Assembly: GCF_044005705.1 (NCBI RefSeq)
Contig: NZ_JBIPKE010000011.1
Span: 124,001 to 188,000, forward strand
Direction: 5' to 3'
From: Marinoscillum luteum
GTDB taxonomy: Bacteria > Bacteroidota > Bacteroidia > Cytophagales > Cyclobacteriaceae
DNA: 64,000 bases
The translations under genes and the position numbers were made by a program. How positions within the stretch are numbered: the first letter of the stretch is position 1; each line of letters begins with the position of its first letter. The notes under the pieces were generated by a model. That model was not told where the DNA came from. It made no database searches and saw only the letters and a program-made list of their open reading frames with translations. Below are positions 62,807 to 64,000 of the stretch, piece by piece.

Positions 62807-62903
62807 TCAATCAATCAAAATTCTCCTCAAAGCTAAGCACTCTCCCATAAAATGGTACCCACTTAAAAGCTTTGATTTAATACTCGTTTTTCAGGGCATC
62901 GTT

Positions 62904-62911
62904 TAACTTTG
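62904..62911 (+). promoter_or_regulatory. Candidate -7 element of the leuS promoter
   Basis: TAACTTTG matches TAnnTTTG exactly, 26 nt before the leuS ATG. The nearest upstream TTTG (62871) is 29 nt away, longer than normal, so the -33 part is uncertain. Confidence 0.45.
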
Positions 62912-62936
62912 CGCACTTTATAAAAATCGAGAATCA

Positions 62937-64000
62937 ATGGCCGAGTACAAACATCTGGAGGTAGAAAAAAAATGGCAACAATACTGGCAGGAAAACAAGA
63001 TCTATGAAGTAAGCATAGATCCTTCCAGGCCCAAGTATTACATCCTGGATATGTTTCCGTATCCTTCAGGTGCCGGACTACACGTAGGCCACCCACTTGG
63101 CTACATTGCTACAGACATTATTTCTCGTTTCAAACGACTCAAAGGGCACAATGTGCTTCACCCGATGGGTTTTGATGCCTTTGGTCTACCGGCTGAGCAG
63201 TATGCCATCCAGACTGGTCAGCATCCGGCCATTACCACGGAAACCAACATCACCCGCTACAAAGAACAGCTCACCAATCTGGGATTCAGCTATGACTGGT
63301 CTCGCGAGGTGCGCACTTCAGAACCCTCCTACTACAAATGGACCCAATGGATCTTCAAGCAGCTATTTAACAGCTGGTACAACAAAGACTCAGACAAGGC
63401 AGAGCATATAGACACATTGATTACAGCTTTCGCCGAAAGCGGAAATCAGGCGATCAATGCCGTGTGTGATGATGACGTGCCTGCATTCAGTGCAGGTGAT
63501 TGGAACAGTTGGTCGGAAGAGGCGCAGCAAAAAATGTTGCTTAAATACCGACTGACCTATATCGCAGAAACCACCGTAAACTGGTGTCCGGCTTTAGGTA
63601 CTGTCCTTTCCAACGATGAAGTAAAAGACGGATTTTCGGAGCGGGGCGGCCACCCTGTCGTAAAAAAGAGCATGGCACAATGGAGCATGCGGATCACGGC
63701 CTATGCCGACAGACTCATTTCCGGGCTGGATAAAATTGACTGGCCAGAGCCTATCAAAGACATGCAACGCAACTGGATCGGCAAATCCTATGGCGCTGAA
63801 GTAGATTTCGCCATTGAAAATTCAGATAAGAAGATCAGAGTCTTTACCACCAGAATTGACACCATCTATGGGGTGAGCTTCATGGTGGTGGCACCTGAAG
63901 CCGAAATCGTACAGCACCTGACCACTCCTGAGCAAAAACAGGAGGTTGAAGATTATATTGCCGTGGCCAAAAACCGCTCTGAGCGTGAGCGAATGAGCGA
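62937..64000 (+). CDS. leuS: Leucyl-tRNA synthetase, 5' part (runs off the window)
   Basis: Class I synthetase. ATG at 62937; open to the window edge, 354 codons plus 2 nt. It begins MAEYKHLEVEKKWQQYWQEN, has the FPYPSGAGLHVGHPLGY block with the HIGH-type site HVGH, HPMGFDAFGLPAEQYA, and the start of the editing (CP1) domain with GAEVDFAI. A Bacteroidota-type insertion of about 40 residues (DKAEHIDTLITAFAESGNQA) separates the catalytic halves, then NWCPALGTVLSNDEV. The KMSKS part lies outside. Confidence 0.96.
   Translation, partial: MAEYKHLEVEKKWQQYWQENKIYEVSIDPSRPKYYILDMFPYPSGAGLHVGHPLGYIATDIISRFKRLKGHNVLHPMGFDAFGLPAEQYAIQTGQHPAITTETNITRYKEQLTNLGFSYDWSREVRTSEPSYYKWTQWIFKQLFNSWYNKDSDKAEHIDTLITAFAESGNQAINAVCDDDVPAFSAGDWNSWSEEAQQKMLLKYRLTYIAETTVNWCPALGTVLSNDEVKDGFSERGGHPVVKKSMAQWSMRITAYADRLISGLDKIDWPEPIKDMQRNWIGKSYGAEVDFAIENSDKKIRVFTTRIDTIYGVSFMVVAPEAEIVQHLTTPEQKQEVEDYIAVAKNRSERERMS

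Noticed and set aside
1..64000. CRISPR array, prophage, insertion sequence or defence island
   Set aside because: No regularly spaced repeats, transposase, integrase, restriction or toxin-antitoxin gene pair was seen anywhere in the window.

Overview
This 64 kb window is an ordinary chromosomal segment of a Bacteroidota bacterium, most likely of the Cytophagales type; the exact genus cannot be fixed from sequence alone. Evidence is the gene families present: DUF5686/carboxypeptidase-like outer-membrane protein, Bacteroidota 'putative porin', a 58-residue histone-H1-like (Hc1) protein, DUF6913, an NrtR/AraR-type degenerate-Nudix regulator, an alpha-oxoamine synthase of the sphingolipid/sulfonolipid type, and promoters of the Bacteroidota form TTTG/TTG-N19/20-TAnnTTTG. 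I see no insertion sequence, prophage, CRISPR array, rRNA operon or integrase. Gene density is high, and I found one tRNA (Asp).

Layout. 1-9.5 kb: TerB-like protein, EEP-family phosphohydrolase, a lone HPt protein, SanA, and topoisomerase IV, whose parE and parC are separated by two exported hydrolase-like proteins (lipase lipoprotein and DUF1028). 9.6-12.7 kb: a 4-TM protein divergent from an ECF sigma factor with a coupled membrane protein, a DUF2293 protein, and a Vms1-like release-factor domain protein (bVLRF1) ending 5 nt from it. 12.8-25.4 kb: AGMO-like oxygenase, apt, FtsX-type ABC permease, an 'asparagine synthetase B'-misnamed exported protein, miaE, porin, lpxK, Nif3 and its zinc-ribbon partner, lipid acyltransferase, patatin and accA. 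25.5-29.7 kb: tRNA-Asp, LacI regulator divergent from the NrtR-like regulator, and the infC-rpmI-rplT translation operon, with infC starting on AUU. 29.8-37.1 kb: thrS, TPR lipoprotein, DUF5686 protein, a self-cleaving-type S24 repressor preceded by a small unknown gene and two perfect inverted repeats. 37.2-44.8 kb: sulfotransferase plus M14 peptidase, small TPR proteins, msrA, MATE exporter, SRPBCC protein. 44.8-55 kb: CCA-adding-type nucleotidyltransferase, ligA-DUF6913-dapA operon, Hc1-like protein, oxoamine synthase, accC-DUF1015-maf operon. 55-64 kb: membrane-fusion protein plus TolC without their transporter, L-serine dehydratase beta subunit, thyA, MMPL exporter, Bcp peroxiredoxin, plsC and the 5' part of leuS.

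Taken together the window is dominated by housekeeping functions: DNA topology and ligation, translation (thrS, leuS, infC, L35, L20, tRNA modification and CCA processing), and envelope lipid work (lpxK, two PlsC-like acyltransferases, patatin, accA/accC, oxoamine synthase, AGMO-like oxygenase). No large undescribed gene cluster stands out. The most unusual points are the bacterial Vms1/ANKZF1-type release factor candidate at 12.0-12.7 kb, the S24 repressor with its dyad-rich control region at 35.4-36.6 kb, the catalytically dead Nudix regulator, and several non-ATG or very short genes that automated calling tends to miss.
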